From NCBI GenBank assembly GCA_947252755.1, contig CAMXWV010000005.1, forward strand, positions 104,557 to 168,556: 64,000 nt of DNA, given 5' to 3'. Shown here one piece after another: positions 43,201 to 53,001 of the stretch (positions are counted from its first letter, which is position 1; each line of letters starts with the position of its first letter). The stretch comes from an uncultured Dermabacter sp. GTDB lineage: Bacteria; Actinomycetota; Actinomycetes; Actinomycetales; Dermabacteraceae. The notes beneath the pieces are model-generated. The model was not told the DNA's origin. It searched no databases and worked only from the letters and a program-made list of their open reading frames with translations. The translations under genes and the position numbers were made by a program.

Positions 43201-44180
43201 AGCAGCGGCTGAAGCAACGCGTGAACGCCACCGCCGCCCAGCAGGCTGAGACCTTCGGGCAGCAGCGGCTCACCACCTTCCCCACCGAACCGATCCCCAC
43301 CACGCACCGCACCCGAGACGGCGCCATGAACGTGGTGGTGTACCCGTCGCTGCGGATTGTGCCCGAGCGCGCCACAGCGCCCGGGCACACACGCGGCCAG
43401 TCTGATCCGGCCAGCGCCGTTCGCATTGACCTGGTTGCGCTGCCGAGCGCACCAGACCAGGCCCGGGAGCATCCCCGCGCGGTTATTCACCTGGTTGACC
43501 GACTCATGCGCACGGATTCTCAGCAGCTGCTCGCGGGCCTGCCGAATCCCACCAGAATGGCGATCACCCAATCCTCCTACGGCAGTGCCCAGGCGCTGCT
43601 GGCGGACGCGTCGCTCGCCGCCACCGCCCACCTGGTGCGCGCCGCCCCTTCCGGCGGGGCCGTGTTCACCCCCGAGGCGTTCACCGCGCTCGTGGACCAG
43701 GTGCGGGCCGAGCACGCCGAGCTCGCTCGCACCCTCGTGCTCGCCGCGATCGACGCCATCGCTGCCCACGGCCAGCTGCAGAAAGCGATCGGGCGGGTCA
43801 ACTCCCTCGCGGTGCTGCAGCAGATCACCCAGCTGCGCGACCATGCCGCCCAGCTGGTGGGGCCGCGGTTCATTTCCCGCACCCCGGCCCGCTGGCTTCC
43901 GCACCTGGCGCGCTACGAAAAAGCGGCGCTGCACCGGGTGGAAACAATGCAGAACAATCCGCACCGCGATGCCCAGCACCAGTGGGAGATCACGAACCTG
44001 CAGAACTATTGGGAGAGTGTGCAGCGCACCCTGCCCGCCGAGGTGCGCGCCACGGACGCAGCGGAGAACATCGACTGGCTGATCGAAGAGCTGCGCGTGT
44101 CCCTGTTCGCCCAGCAGCTCGGCACAGCCCAGACCGTTAGTGACACCCGCATCCGCCGCGCGATCGCTGACCTCACCTAA
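40251..44180 (+). CDS. hrpA: ATP-dependent RNA helicase HrpA
   Basis: A 1309-residue DEAH-box helicase. The motor core has GETGSGKTTQLPK near residue 44, DEAHERS near 143, SATID and QRAGRSGRTAPG. HrpA-specific winged-helix, ratchet and OB-like domains follow, and then the long C-terminal DUF3418-type region (about residues 700-1300). HrpA frees ribosomes trapped in collisions in Escherichia coli. The ATG follows 'GGTCACC' closely without a strong purine run. Length matches full HrpA proteins. It is a single-gene unit; malic enzyme follows about 100 bp on. Confidence 0.96.
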   Translation: MASLSRSTPDAPSLTITYPADLPVSERRDEIMRAIRNHQIIIVAGETGSGKTTQLPKMCLDLGRGADGRLIGHTQPRRIAARSVAARIAQELGETLGEGTVGYQVRFTKQTASGARLKVMTDGILLSEIQHDRLLKKYDTIIIDEAHERSLTIDMLLGYLKRIAGKRPDLKIIITSATIDPERFAQFFSRRNRHGKLIPSPILEVSGRTYPVEVRYRPLVLETIVESDHPAHEDLIERDERSLTEAIISAVDELRGDGPGDILIFLPGEREIREVGDELTKHLARTARAAEKVDVLPLFGRLSQADQDRIFAPPKNSSTRRIILATNVAETSLTVPGIRSVIDSGLARISRYSQRTKVQRLPIEPISQASAQQRAGRSGRTAPGTAIRLFSEEDFNARPEFTEPEILRTSLASVVLQMTALGLGDVEKFDFLERPDSRAVKDGVRLLEELHAIEPNASAPGGRQLTETGRMLARFPLDPRMARMLLEGSQRGALAELLVIVAALSIQDPRERPLDAQQKAEELHRRFADDTSDFLTLLNLWRHLEERRRALSSSAFRREVRAEFLHYMRIREWWDLHAQLKQMCRDLDLHVSSERASEDTIHQCLLAGLLSHVGLLNQPDRTYHGARNTSFVLWPGSAIAKKRPDYVMAAELVETSRLFGRTAARINPDWIEELGAHVIKRSYSEPHWSAKRAAPMAYEKVTLYGIPIIANRLVGYGRVNREKAREIFIQHALIEGRWSTRHHFFRDNTRLLEELHDLEAKTRRRDLIAADEVLFRFYDERLPDTITSARHFDSWWKKQRHITPQLLTFTRELLLTEDAEPAAAGFPDTWVQGDITLSLRYEFDPASSAEKKHKDGVTAIVPLAMLGRLEARGFDWLVPGLRAELIAELIRTLPKPIRRHLIPAPDKAAAVAAVLHDDDPDAGEPFLEAVADELVALPGVPDDLDLYGPEFDVSRLPEHLRMHFTVVDAHGRTVGQGDDLAELKQRLKQRVNATAAQQAETFGQQRLTTFPTEPIPTTHRTRDGAMNVVVYPSLRIVPERATAPGHTRGQSDPASAVRIDLVALPSAPDQAREHPRAVIHLVDRLMRTDSQQLLAGLPNPTRMAITQSSYGSAQALLADASLAATAHLVRAAPSGGAVFTPEAFTALVDQVRAEHAELARTLVLAAIDAIAAHGQLQKAIGRVNSLAVLQQITQLRDHAAQLVGPRFISRTPARWLPHLARYEKAALHRVETMQNNPHRDAQHQWEITNLQNYWESVQRTLPAEVRATDAAENIDWLIEELRVSLFAQQLGTAQTVSDTRIRRAIADLT

Positions 44181-44277
44181 GGCCGCTGTCCCGACCCTCG
44201 GACAGAGCACGCCCACGCCGCGCGGATAGTGACCCAATCACCCAAACCCGCAGGCTGTGAGATGGCACACTACTGCC

Positions 44278-45729
44278 ATGTCACCGGCACCCTCAGTCAG
44301 CTATTCGATCACCGTCCGCCTCGAATTCGCTGCCCGCACCGCAGCGATCAGCGATATCACCCACGCCGTGGAGGACCTCGGCGGCTCCGTCACCGCACTC
44401 GACGTGACCGCATCCGGCCCGGAGCGGATGCGCGTGGATCTCACCATCCTCACCGCCGGCCACGACCACGCCCGGCAGGTGGTAGCGGCGCTCACGGCGA
44501 TCGAATCGGTTGAGCTGGGCAAAGTCTCCGACCGCACCTTCCTGGCCCACCTGGGCGGCAAGATCGAGATCACCCCGAAGCACCCGATCCGCACCCGCGA
44601 TGACCTCTCCATGGTGTACACCCCGGGCGTGGCGCGCGTGGTGTCCGCCATCGCTGACCACCCGGAGGACGCCCGCCGCCTCACCATCAAACGCAACACC
44701 ATCGCCGTGGTCACCGACGGCTCCGCCATCCTGGGCCTGGGGGACCGGGGACCTCTTGCGGCCCTGCCCGTAATGGAAGGCAAAGCCGCCCTGTTCAAGC
44801 GCTTCGCGGGGATCGACGCATTCCCCATCTGCCTGGATGCCGAGGACCCGGATGAGATCGTGGCGCATGTGAAAGCGATCGCGCCCGTGTTCGCCGGCAT
44901 CAATCTGGAGGACATCTCCGCGCCCCGCTGCTTCGACATCGAAGACCGGCTCCGCAAGGAGCTGGACATCCCCGTGTTCCATGATGACCAGCACGGAACA
45001 GCCGTGGTGGTGGTGGCAGCGCTGCGCAACGCCCTGCGCCTGGTGCACAAGCCCCTGGCAGAGTGCCGCATTGTTCTCTCCGGAGCCGGCGCTGCCGGCA
45101 CCGCCATCCTCACACTGCTGCGCGCTGCCGGTGCCGCAGACATCGTTGTGGTGGACATCAACGGCATTGTGCACCCAGGCCGGGACGATCTCACCGGCCG
45201 CCTCCCCTGGATTGCGGAGGTCACCAACCCGCGCGGCATCACCGGCGGAGTATCCGAGGCGATCACGGGCGCTGACGTGTTCATCGGCGTATCCGCTGGG
45301 GACATCCTCACCGAAGCGGATGTGGCCGCGATGAACGATGACTCCATTGTGTTCGCCATGGCGAACCCCACCCCGGAGGTCGACCCGTCGACCGCGGTGA
45401 AACACGCCGCTGTGGTGGCAACCGGCCGCAGCGATTTCGCCAACCAGATCAACAATGTGCTCGTGTTCCCCGGCTTCTTCCGCGGCCTGCTCGATGCGCA
45501 CGCCGCCAACTTCAGCACCCAGATGCTGCTCGAAGCAGCAAAGGCGCTCGCGGACGTGGTGAGCACGGATGAGCTGAACCCCACCTACATCATTCCGAGC
45601 GTGTTCAACGAGCGGGTATCGAAGGCAGTGGCACAAGCGGTGGAGAAGCAGGCACGGGAGGAGATGGGCACCGTGGATACGATCACCGGTGCGATCCCCG
45701 CCCTGACCGCTGACGAGATCCGCCTGTAG
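44278..45729 (+). CDS. NAD-dependent malic enzyme with N-terminal ACT domain
   Basis: A 483-residue malic enzyme that decarboxylates malate to pyruvate. Residues 1-80 form an ACT-like regulatory domain (SVSYSITVRLEFAARTAAISDITHAVEDLGGSV), common in actinobacterial and firmicute enzymes. The catalytic part has MVYTPGVARV, TDGSAILGLGDRGPLAALPVMEGKAALFKRF, the metal-site DDQHGTAVVV, and the dinucleotide fold IVLSGAGAAGTAI. ATG 44278 is preferred because the ACT domain starts there. Cofactor preference (NAD or NADP) cannot be read with confidence. Confidence 0.93.
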   Translation: MSPAPSVSYSITVRLEFAARTAAISDITHAVEDLGGSVTALDVTASGPERMRVDLTILTAGHDHARQVVAALTAIESVELGKVSDRTFLAHLGGKIEITPKHPIRTRDDLSMVYTPGVARVVSAIADHPEDARRLTIKRNTIAVVTDGSAILGLGDRGPLAALPVMEGKAALFKRFAGIDAFPICLDAEDPDEIVAHVKAIAPVFAGINLEDISAPRCFDIEDRLRKELDIPVFHDDQHGTAVVVVAALRNALRLVHKPLAECRIVLSGAGAAGTAILTLLRAAGAADIVVVDINGIVHPGRDDLTGRLPWIAEVTNPRGITGGVSEAITGADVFIGVSAGDILTEADVAAMNDDSIVFAMANPTPEVDPSTAVKHAAVVATGRSDFANQINNVLVFPGFFRGLLDAHAANFSTQMLLEAAKALADVVSTDELNPTYIIPSVFNERVSKAVAQAVEKQAREEMGTVDTITGAIPALTADEIRL

Positions 45730-45739
45730 GATCTCCAGC

Positions 45740-46123
45740 ATGAGCCTCACCATCCTCAACTCCATCAGCGACCCGAACGGCCCCGGCCCACACGGCGCCC
45801 CCGCCGATCCCGGTGCTGCGCCGAGCTCCACCGCAGTCCTGGACCGCCAGGAGCAGACGGAGGACGCAGACCCGGGCGATCATGACCGCTTCGCGCACTA
45901 CGTGCAGAAGGAGAAGATCGCGCAGGCCGCGCTCAACAACTCACCGGTGATCGCGCTCTGCGGCAAAGTGTGGGTGCCGGGCCGAGACCCGAACAAGTAC
46001 CCGGTGTGCCCGGAGTGCAAAGAGATCTACGAAGGCATCGGCGGGAACGGCTCCGGCAAGGGCGATGGGTCCGGTAAGAGCGGCCGCGGAGGCTTCCGCG
46101 GTTTCTTCGGCGGCCGCCGCTGA
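45740..46123 (+). CDS. DUF3039 domain protein
   Basis: A 127-residue protein of the actinobacterial DUF3039 family. A disordered Pro/Gly/Asp N-terminus precedes the conserved core DHDRFAHYVQKEKIAQAALNNSPVIALCGKVWVPGRDPNKYPVCPECKEIYE, where three cysteines (CG, CPEC) could bind zinc. The C-terminus is Gly/Ser/Lys/Arg-rich. Function unknown. It starts 10 nt after the malic enzyme stop and is followed by a helicase gene, a neighbour often seen with this family. Confidence 0.9.
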   Translation: MSLTILNSISDPNGPGPHGAPADPGAAPSSTAVLDRQEQTEDADPGDHDRFAHYVQKEKIAQAALNNSPVIALCGKVWVPGRDPNKYPVCPECKEIYEGIGGNGSGKGDGSGKSGRGGFRGFFGGRR

Positions 46124-46212
46124 CGGCGCCCGGCAGGCAGCCGGAGGGCTGCTGACATCACCTCAACCCCCTGAGGATCCCGAGCGGCTTCGGGGCTACA
46201 GTGGATGCGCCC

Positions 46213-48042
46213 ATGAACACTCAGCCTTCCTTCTCCGCCCCTGACCCGAAACAGTCCGCCCCGAAGCAGCCGTCGGCCTTCGCTGCTCAGACGATGCCTC
46301 CGGCCTACCCGCATCGCGCGCCGTGGGGCACCGCCGCCAAGCTTCGCGCCTGGCAGGCCGAGGCGCTTGAGCTGTATCAGTCCACGCACCCGCGGGACTT
46401 TATGACTGTGGCAACGCCCGGCGCGGGCAAGACCACGTTTGCACTGCAGGTGGCGGCCGGGCTGCTGCAGGACGGGATCGTGCGCCGGGTGACCGTGGTG
46501 GCGCCCACGGAACACCTGAAGACCCAGTGGGCGGATTCGGCGCGTCGGGTGGGCATTGCGCTGGACCCCAACTTCACGAACGCGCAGGGCCGGCACGGCG
46601 CCCAGTACCAGGGCGTGGCCGTCACCTACGCCCAGGTGGGTGCGAATCCGCGGCTGCACCGCGCTCGCACCGAAGTGGAACCCACCCTGGTGATCCTGGA
46701 TGAGATCCACCACGCGGGTGATGCCCTCACCTGGGGTGATGGCATTCGTGAGGCGTTCGAGCCCGCGCGCCGTCGCCTCAGCCTCACCGGCACCCCGTTC
46801 CGCTCCGATGATGCGCAGATCCCGTTCGTCACCTACGAGCCGGACGAGCAGGGATTCCTGCGCTCGAAAGCGGACTACACCTACGGCTACCGCGAAGCGC
46901 TGCAGGACCATGTGGTGCGGCCCGTCATGTTCATGACCTACTCCGGCCGGATGCACTGGCGCACGAAAGACGGCGACGAGGTGTCCGCGCAGCTCGGCGC
47001 CATGGAGACGAAGGACATCACCCAGCAGGCATGGCGCACCGCACTGGACCCGAAAGGGGACTGGATCCCCACCGTGCTGCAGGCGGCAGACCAGCGGCTC
47101 ACTGAAGTGCGCCGACACGTGCCGGACGCCGGCGGCCTGGTCATCGCCACCGACCAGAAGGCCGCCCGGGAGTATGCCCGGATCCTGCTGCAGGTCACGG
47201 GCCAGCCCGCCACGCTTGTGCTTTCCGATGATGCGACCGCCGGAGCCAAGATCGAGCAGTTCAGCGCGAGTCAGGACCGCTGGATGGTGGCGGTGCGCAT
47301 GGTCAGCGAAGGCGTGGACGTGCCGCGGCTGTCCGTGGGCGTGTACGCCACGTCCACCTCAACCCCCATGTTCTTTGCGCAGGCCGTGGGCCGCTTTGTG
47401 CGCTCCCGCACCCGCGGTGAGACTGCCAGTGTGTTCCTCCCCTCAGTGCCGGTTCTGCTGGCGCTCGCAGCAGAACTGGAGGCAGAGCGGGATCATGTGC
47501 TGGACCAGCGGTCCCCGGAGCAGTTCGGTGACCCGGAGACCGGACTGGATGAGGCGGCGATGCGGGAGGCGAACCGGGCTGAGCGCGCCTCCGATGAGCT
47601 GGAGCAGTTCGAGGCGCTGGAGTCCGATGCACACTTTGACCGGGTTCTGTTCGATGGCGGCGAGTACGGCTCACACGCCATGGCCGGCTCCCAGGAGGAG
47701 CTGGACTTCCTGGGCATCCCCGGGCTGCTCGACGCGGACCAGGTGACCACGCTGCTCAAGGAACGGCAGTCTCAGCAGCAGCTGCGCTCCGCGCAGCCCG
47801 CGTCGAGCCGTGATGAGCGGGCCACCGCCCATGACATAGCTGACCACCGTGACGTGGCCGCACTGCGTAAGGAGCTTGCCAGCCTGGTCAGCGGCTGGGC
47901 GAAGCGCACCGGCACCCCGCATGGCAGCGTGCACACGGAGCTGCGGCGCCGTTGCGGCGGCCCCGCCGTAGCGCAGGCCAGCGCCGCGCAGATCCAGGAT
48001 CGGATCGACCTGCTGCGCGGCTGGTTCGTGGGCAAAAGATAG
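46213..48042 (+). CDS. DEAD/DEAH-box (SF2) helicase
   Basis: A 609-residue superfamily 2 helicase of the type found next to DUF3039 genes in actinobacteria. Motifs: LRAWQAEALELY (Q-like), Walker A TPGAGKTTFALQVA near residue 70, DEIHHAGD near 163, SLTGTPFRSD (motif III), then the second RecA domain with MVAVRMVSEGVDVPRLSVGVYATSTSTPMFFAQAVGRFVRSR. The C-terminal about 130 residues are a helical extension unlike common helicases. ATG 46213 or GTG 46201 could be the start; neither has a strong ribosome site. Substrate unknown. Confidence 0.9.
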   Translation: MNTQPSFSAPDPKQSAPKQPSAFAAQTMPPAYPHRAPWGTAAKLRAWQAEALELYQSTHPRDFMTVATPGAGKTTFALQVAAGLLQDGIVRRVTVVAPTEHLKTQWADSARRVGIALDPNFTNAQGRHGAQYQGVAVTYAQVGANPRLHRARTEVEPTLVILDEIHHAGDALTWGDGIREAFEPARRRLSLTGTPFRSDDAQIPFVTYEPDEQGFLRSKADYTYGYREALQDHVVRPVMFMTYSGRMHWRTKDGDEVSAQLGAMETKDITQQAWRTALDPKGDWIPTVLQAADQRLTEVRRHVPDAGGLVIATDQKAAREYARILLQVTGQPATLVLSDDATAGAKIEQFSASQDRWMVAVRMVSEGVDVPRLSVGVYATSTSTPMFFAQAVGRFVRSRTRGETASVFLPSVPVLLALAAELEAERDHVLDQRSPEQFGDPETGLDEAAMREANRAERASDELEQFEALESDAHFDRVLFDGGEYGSHAMAGSQEELDFLGIPGLLDADQVTTLLKERQSQQQLRSAQPASSRDERATAHDIADHRDVAALRKELASLVSGWAKRTGTPHGSVHTELRRRCGGPAVAQASAAQIQDRIDLLRGWFVGKR

Positions 48043-48118
48043 CGGGCAGACGATAGCGGCCGCAGCCGGTCCGGTGAAGGCGTGATTGGTCCGGTGACGA
48101 CTGGGTCAGCCGACTGGG

Positions 48119-49498
48119 TCAGCGCAGCTCAGTGGGATCGAGCACAACGGGCAGCACCTGTTCACCGTCCTGCCCGGTGAGAACAGACGGATCCACTTCC
48201 CGGATCGACGCCTTATGCACGGCGCGACCGTGCGTGATCTGCTCCCACGGGGTGGGGGAGGAAACGGCGTGCCCGCCGCGGACCAGCGGCTTCAGCAGCG
48301 GCCGCAGCCGTGCACCCTCCGGCAGCTGATTCGTCACAGAGCGGGCGATCTCCTCCTCGGAGGCGTTCGCTGCTGACTCCGTCTCGCCCTTCCGGTGCGG
48401 CAGAACCAGCTCCGCGGCTGCGGCCCCATCAGCATTCAGCACCCGGAAGGCATGTTTACGTCCCCCGATCATCGCCTTGTCCTGGGAACGCTTCGCCACC
48501 GGCTCCAGCTGTCCGGCAGCGTTTCGGCGCTCCACCAGCTTGTAGACGAAGCCCTGCGCCGGGTAGTCCCCTCCGGTCACCAGGCGCGTGCCGATGCCGA
48601 ACCCGTCGATTGGAGCATCCCTCAGCGCAAACACGCGGTATTCATCGAGGTCGCTCGTGGCGGTGATGCGAGTGGATGTGGCGCCGAGCGAGTCCAGCAG
48701 AGCCCGCGCCTCCCGCGCAGCCTGCGCCAAGTCCCCGGAGTCAAGGCGGATCGCTCCGAGCTGATCTCCGGCGATGTCCACCGCGGCTCGAATCGCGGCG
48801 GGGATGTCATAGGTGTCTACGAGCACCGAGGTGCCGGGGCCGAGGGAAGCGATCTGCGCCCGGAACGCGTCGGCCTCCTCATCGAACAGAAGCGTAAAGG
48901 CGTGAGCGCTGGTGCCGGTCACCGGGATGCCGTAGCGGCGGCCCGCTTCGATACTGGAGGTGGCGCCGAAGCCCACGATGGCGGCTGAGCGCGCGCATGC
49001 CACCGCGGCCTCCTCGTGCACGCGGCGGGATCCCATTTCGATTAGTGGCCGGCCGCCTGCGGCCAGCGCCATTCGGGAGCCCACGGAGGAGATCGCTGAG
49101 TCGTGATTGAGGATGGAGAGGATCAGCGTTTCCAGTAGCACGCCCTGTTCGAAGGTGGCGTCCACGCGCAGCACGGGGGAGTTTGGGAAGAACAGCTCGC
49201 CCTCCTCATAGGCGCTGATGTTCCCGGTGAAGCGGTAGTCGGCAAGGTAGCCGAGCGTGTCATCGGTGAAACGGCCGAGCGAGCGGAGGAAGTCGATGTC
49301 CGCTTCGCTGAAGCGGAACTGCTCGATCGCGTCCAGGATGCGGCCGGTGCCGGTGAACACGCCGTAGCGGCGGCCGGGCGGCAGGGACCGGGTGAACACT
49401 TCGAAGGTGCAGTCCCGCTGGGCGGTGCCGGCGGTGCGGGCCGCCTGGATCATGGTCAGCTCGTAGAGGTCAGTGAGCAGAGAAGTCGTCACCCTCAC
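48119..49498 (-). CDS. pncB: Nicotinate phosphoribosyltransferase
   Basis: A 459-residue enzyme that joins nicotinate to PRPP, salvaging NAD. Family marks: LLTDLYELTMIQAA at the front, ERGVLLET-like FEQGVLLETLILSILNHDSAI, GSRRVHEEAAVACARSAAIVGFGATSSIEAGRRYGIPVTGTSAHAFTLLF, and IRLDSGDLAQAAREARALLD. The start is GTG 49498. A -10-like TATTCT stands 5 nt before it, so the message may be leaderless. A perfect 10-bp-arm palindrome lies in the divergent promoter region shared with clpS. The pncB-clpS-DUF2017-murI grouping is common in actinobacteria. Confidence 0.95.
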   Translation of the reverse strand: MRVTTSLLTDLYELTMIQAARTAGTAQRDCTFEVFTRSLPPGRRYGVFTGTGRILDAIEQFRFSEADIDFLRSLGRFTDDTLGYLADYRFTGNISAYEEGELFFPNSPVLRVDATFEQGVLLETLILSILNHDSAISSVGSRMALAAGGRPLIEMGSRRVHEEAAVACARSAAIVGFGATSSIEAGRRYGIPVTGTSAHAFTLLFDEEADAFRAQIASLGPGTSVLVDTYDIPAAIRAAVDIAGDQLGAIRLDSGDLAQAAREARALLDSLGATSTRITATSDLDEYRVFALRDAPIDGFGIGTRLVTGGDYPAQGFVYKLVERRNAAGQLEPVAKRSQDKAMIGGRKHAFRVLNADGAAAAELVLPHRKGETESAANASEEEIARSVTNQLPEGARLRPLLKPLVRGGHAVSSPTPWEQITHGRAVHKASIREVDPSVLTGQDGEQVLPVVLDPTELR

Positions 49499-49513
49499 AG
49501 CCTAGAATAGAAG

Positions 49514-49535
49514 TCCGGTCACACCTGTGACCGGA
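49514..49535. promoter_or_regulatory. Perfect palindrome between pncB and clpS
   Basis: Arms TCCGGTCACA and TGTGACCGGA with a 2-nt centre (CC). It sits 16 bp before the pncB start and 20 bp before the clpS start, overlapping the likely promoters (TAGAAT at 49503-49508 on the plus strand, TATTCT on the minus strand). It is probably an operator for a dimeric repressor; which one is unknown. Confidence 0.6.
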
Positions 49536-49555
49536 GCATCGAATGCAGGAGAACA

Positions 49556-49855
49556 ATGCCCGCCGCCAGCTCCCCTCGTGAGAGCGCGTCCCCGTCCCCA
49601 TCCACTGTGCGCAGCACGGGATGGAACACCGTGGTGTGGAATGACCCGATCAATCTGCAGTCCTATGTGGTGCATGTGTTCCGCACACATTTCGGGTTTG
49701 ACCGCCCCCGTGCGGTGAAGCACATGAAACAGGTGCATCATGAGGGCCGCTCAATCCTCTCCACTGATGACCGCGAAACCGCGGAGGGGCATGTGATGGC
49801 GATGCACTCCTACGGCCTGCAGGCCACCATGGAGCCTGCTGAGGGGAGCGAGTGA
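49556..49855 (+). CDS. clpS: ATP-dependent Clp protease adaptor ClpS
   Basis: A 99-residue adaptor that delivers N-degron proteins to ClpAP/ClpCP. After a disordered Ser/Pro-rich lead comes the ClpS core: WNTVVWNDPINLQSYVVHVFRTHFGF (the Asn-Asp-Pro loop is the N-degron pocket), MKQVHHEGRSILSTDDRETAEGHVMAMHSYGLQATME. GGAGAACA precedes the ATG. Its stop overlaps the next gene by one base (TGATG), so the two are coupled. Confidence 0.95.
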   Translation: MPAASSPRESASPSPSTVRSTGWNTVVWNDPINLQSYVVHVFRTHFGFDRPRAVKHMKQVHHEGRSILSTDDRETAEGHVMAMHSYGLQATMEPAEGSE

Positions 49856-50517
49856 TGGCGCACTCCTTCGTGCCGCGGCTGGACGGCCGCTATATGTGCC
49901 GCCTGGACGCGGAGGAGCGCGCCGTGGTGTGCCAGGTGGCCTCGGAGATCCTCCAGCTGGTGCGCGCAGACCTGGGGATGAACCCGGACCCCGGCGGCCC
50001 GATCACTCAGCAGGCGCTCACCTCGGATGATCCGCTGGAGCGGCTCGAGGCAGAGCAGGCCGCGCACGCTCTTGGTCGGGCACCCCGTGATGGGGCCATG
50101 CGGCGCCTGCTGCCCGACGCATTCCCCGGCGATGAGAAGGCCAGCGACGATTTCCGCAGGCTCTCCCAGACGGGTTTGGCGAATTCGATCGTGGAGACTC
50201 TCAGCACGGTGATCGCTGCGATCACCGCGCATGGCCTGAGTGATGTGGAGGATGAGCTGATCATCGACCGGGAGCAGGCGGATCACTTTCTGCGGGCCCT
50301 GACCACGATCCGTCTGGTGCTTGCGGACCGGATGAGCTTAAAGAATGACGGCGACTATGAGGCGCTGCAGCTGCTGCGCAGCAATGACATCGGTCAGGAG
50401 GACGCCGAGGAGAAGGATGGGCAGGTGTCCGTGGATTTCCTGCTGTCCCTGTATGACTTCCTCACCTGGCTGCAGGAGTCGCTGGTGCTGGCGATGAGCA
50501 CATCGTTCGACCGCTGA
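49855..50517 (+). CDS. DUF2017 family protein
   Basis: A 220-residue helical protein of DUF2017, an actinobacterial family of unknown function that is almost always encoded next to clpS, suggesting a role in ClpS-linked proteolysis. Conserved parts are VASEILQLVRADLG, RRLLPDAFPGDEKASDDFRRLSQTGLANSIVETLSTVIAA and the C-terminal FLLSLYDFLTWLQESLVLAM. ATG 49855 gives a one-base overlap with the clpS stop; GTG 49852 is possible. Confidence 0.88.
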   Translation: MAHSFVPRLDGRYMCRLDAEERAVVCQVASEILQLVRADLGMNPDPGGPITQQALTSDDPLERLEAEQAAHALGRAPRDGAMRRLLPDAFPGDEKASDDFRRLSQTGLANSIVETLSTVIAAITAHGLSDVEDELIIDREQADHFLRALTTIRLVLADRMSLKNDGDYEALQLLRSNDIGQEDAEEKDGQVSVDFLLSLYDFLTWLQESLVLAMSTSFDR

Positions 50518-50624
50518 GCCGGCGCCGGCTGAGGCCGAACGGCGGCCGGCACCTGGCTGTGATATCCCCTGCAGCGTGACGCTCGACTCGGACAAGTCAC
50601 CGGGTTTTCAGTAGGTTGAAGAGC

Positions 50625-51457
<833 letters not shown>

Positions 51458-51461
<4 letters not shown>

Positions 51462-52234
51462 AGCTCACCGTGCTCGGCTGCTCCGGCAGCTATGCCAGCA
51501 CCGAATCCCCGGCCTCCAGCTACCTGCTGACCCGCACTGATGCGCACGGCCGCCAGTGGCGGGTGCTGTTCGATATCGGCAACGGCTCCCTGTCCAATCT
51601 GCAGAAGGTGATGGATCCCTCTGAACTGGACGCGATCGTCATCTCTCACCTGCACGCGGATCACTTCCTGGACTTGGCTGGCCTGGAGGTGCTGCTGGCG
51701 TATCACCCCACGAAAACCTGCCGCCAGATCGAAGTGTTCGCCCCCGCTGCTGCCGCAGCGCGGCTGCAGGCAGCCACCGGCAATGAGCTGCCCACTCCAC
51801 CGGGAGCGCAGCGCCCCGCATTCCTGTTCCAAAACCTGACGGACGGGTTCGAGGTCATGATCGGGGACATGCGGGTCACCGCGGCCGCTGTGAACCACCC
51901 GGTGGAGGCGTACGGCTTCCGGGTGCGGGCGGGGGAGCGGGTATTCGTGTACTCGGGGGATACTGACGCGTGCGAGCAGCTGCCGGTCCTGGCGAAGGAT
52001 GCTGACCTGTTCCTCTGCGAAGCCGGCTATATCGAAGGCCGCGATGATCACATCGTGGGCCTGCATCTGACCGGTCGGCGCGCCGGCCAGGCCGCGGCGG
52101 CAGCAAACGCGAAACGCCTGCTGCTCACCCATATTCCCGCCTGGACCGACCCGGCGGTGCCCTCTGCGGAAGCGCGTGCGGTGTTCAGCGGTACGGTGGA
52201 GCTCGCCGCACCGCTTGCCGAATACGCGGTGTGA
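51458..52234 (+). CDS. MBL-fold hydrolase, Rv1339-like
   Basis: A 258-residue metallo-beta-lactamase-fold protein. The metal site HxHxDH is in SHLHADHFLDLAGLE, with later ligands in AAVNHPVEAYGFRV, VYSGDTDACEQL and LLLTHIPAW. Place between murI and rph matches mycobacterial Rv1339, reported as an atypical cyclic-AMP phosphodiesterase; that activity is inferred here from synteny only, and an RNase Z-type or other phosphodiesterase is possible. It starts with GTG overlapping murI by 4 nt. Confidence 0.88.
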
Positions 52235-52257
52235 TCTCTTCGGAAGGACCCTGTTCT

Positions 52258-53001
52258 ATGACTGCTGCCGACGCGCCCCGTGTGGATGGACGTTCCCCTG
52301 CGGACCTGCGGGATATCCGCATCACCCGCGGCTGGCTCGACCACGCGGAAGGCTCCTGCCTCATCGAATTCGGCAGAACCCGGGTGCTGTGCTCAGCGAG
52401 CTTCACCGAGGGCGTGCCCCGGTGGAAGAAAGGCTCCGGCAGCGGCTGGGTCACCGCGGAGTATGCGATGCTTCCCCGTGCAACCGGCACCCGGTCACAG
52501 CGCGAAAGCGTCAAGGGGAAGATCGGCGGTCGCACCCATGAGATCTCCCGCCTGATCGGCCGCTCCCTGCGCGCGGTGATGGACCTGGAGAAGCTGGGGG
52601 AGAACACCATCCAGTTGGACTGCGATGTGCTGCAGGCGGATGGCGGCACCCGCACCGCTGCGATCACCGGTGCTTATGTGGCGCTGGTGGATGCGATCCA
52701 GTGGGGCAAGCGGAATGCGTCGGTCCCCGCTGCTGCCCAGGTTCTGACCGACTCGGTGGCGGCAGTGTCCGTGGGCATTGTGGATGGGCGCCCGCTGCTG
52801 GATCTGGAATACCGGGAGGACGTTGCCGCTGGAACAGACATGAATGTGGTGATGACCGGTGCGGGCCAGTTCGTGGAAGTGCAGGGCACGGCTGAGGGCG
52901 TTCCGTTCAGCCTGGAGGAGCTCAATGCCCTGCTGGGCCTTGCTTCCCAGGGATGCGCGGATCTCATCCACATGCAGCTCGCAGCATTCCAGGACGCCTG
53001 A
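52258..53001 (+). CDS. rph: Ribonuclease PH
   Basis: A 247-residue phosphorolytic exoribonuclease that trims tRNA 3' ends. Family parts: HAEGSCLIEFGRTRVLCSASF, GWVTAEYAMLPRATGTRSQRESVKGKIGGRTHEISRLIGRSLRAV, TIQLDCDVLQADGGTRTAAITGAYVALVDA and LDLEYREDVAAGTDMNVVMTG. The ATG at 52258 has GGAAGGA upstream. The stop overlaps rdgB by one base. Confidence 0.96.
   Translation: MTAADAPRVDGRSPADLRDIRITRGWLDHAEGSCLIEFGRTRVLCSASFTEGVPRWKKGSGSGWVTAEYAMLPRATGTRSQRESVKGKIGGRTHEISRLIGRSLRAVMDLEKLGENTIQLDCDVLQADGGTRTAAITGAYVALVDAIQWGKRNASVPAAAQVLTDSVAAVSVGIVDGRPLLDLEYREDVAAGTDMNVVMTGAGQFVEVQGTAEGVPFSLEELNALLGLASQGCADLIHMQLAAFQDA

Noticed and set aside
44293..45831. 512-codon minus-strand frame opposite malic enzyme
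   Set aside because: It is fully antisense to a well-identified enzyme and has no family resemblance or ribosome site.
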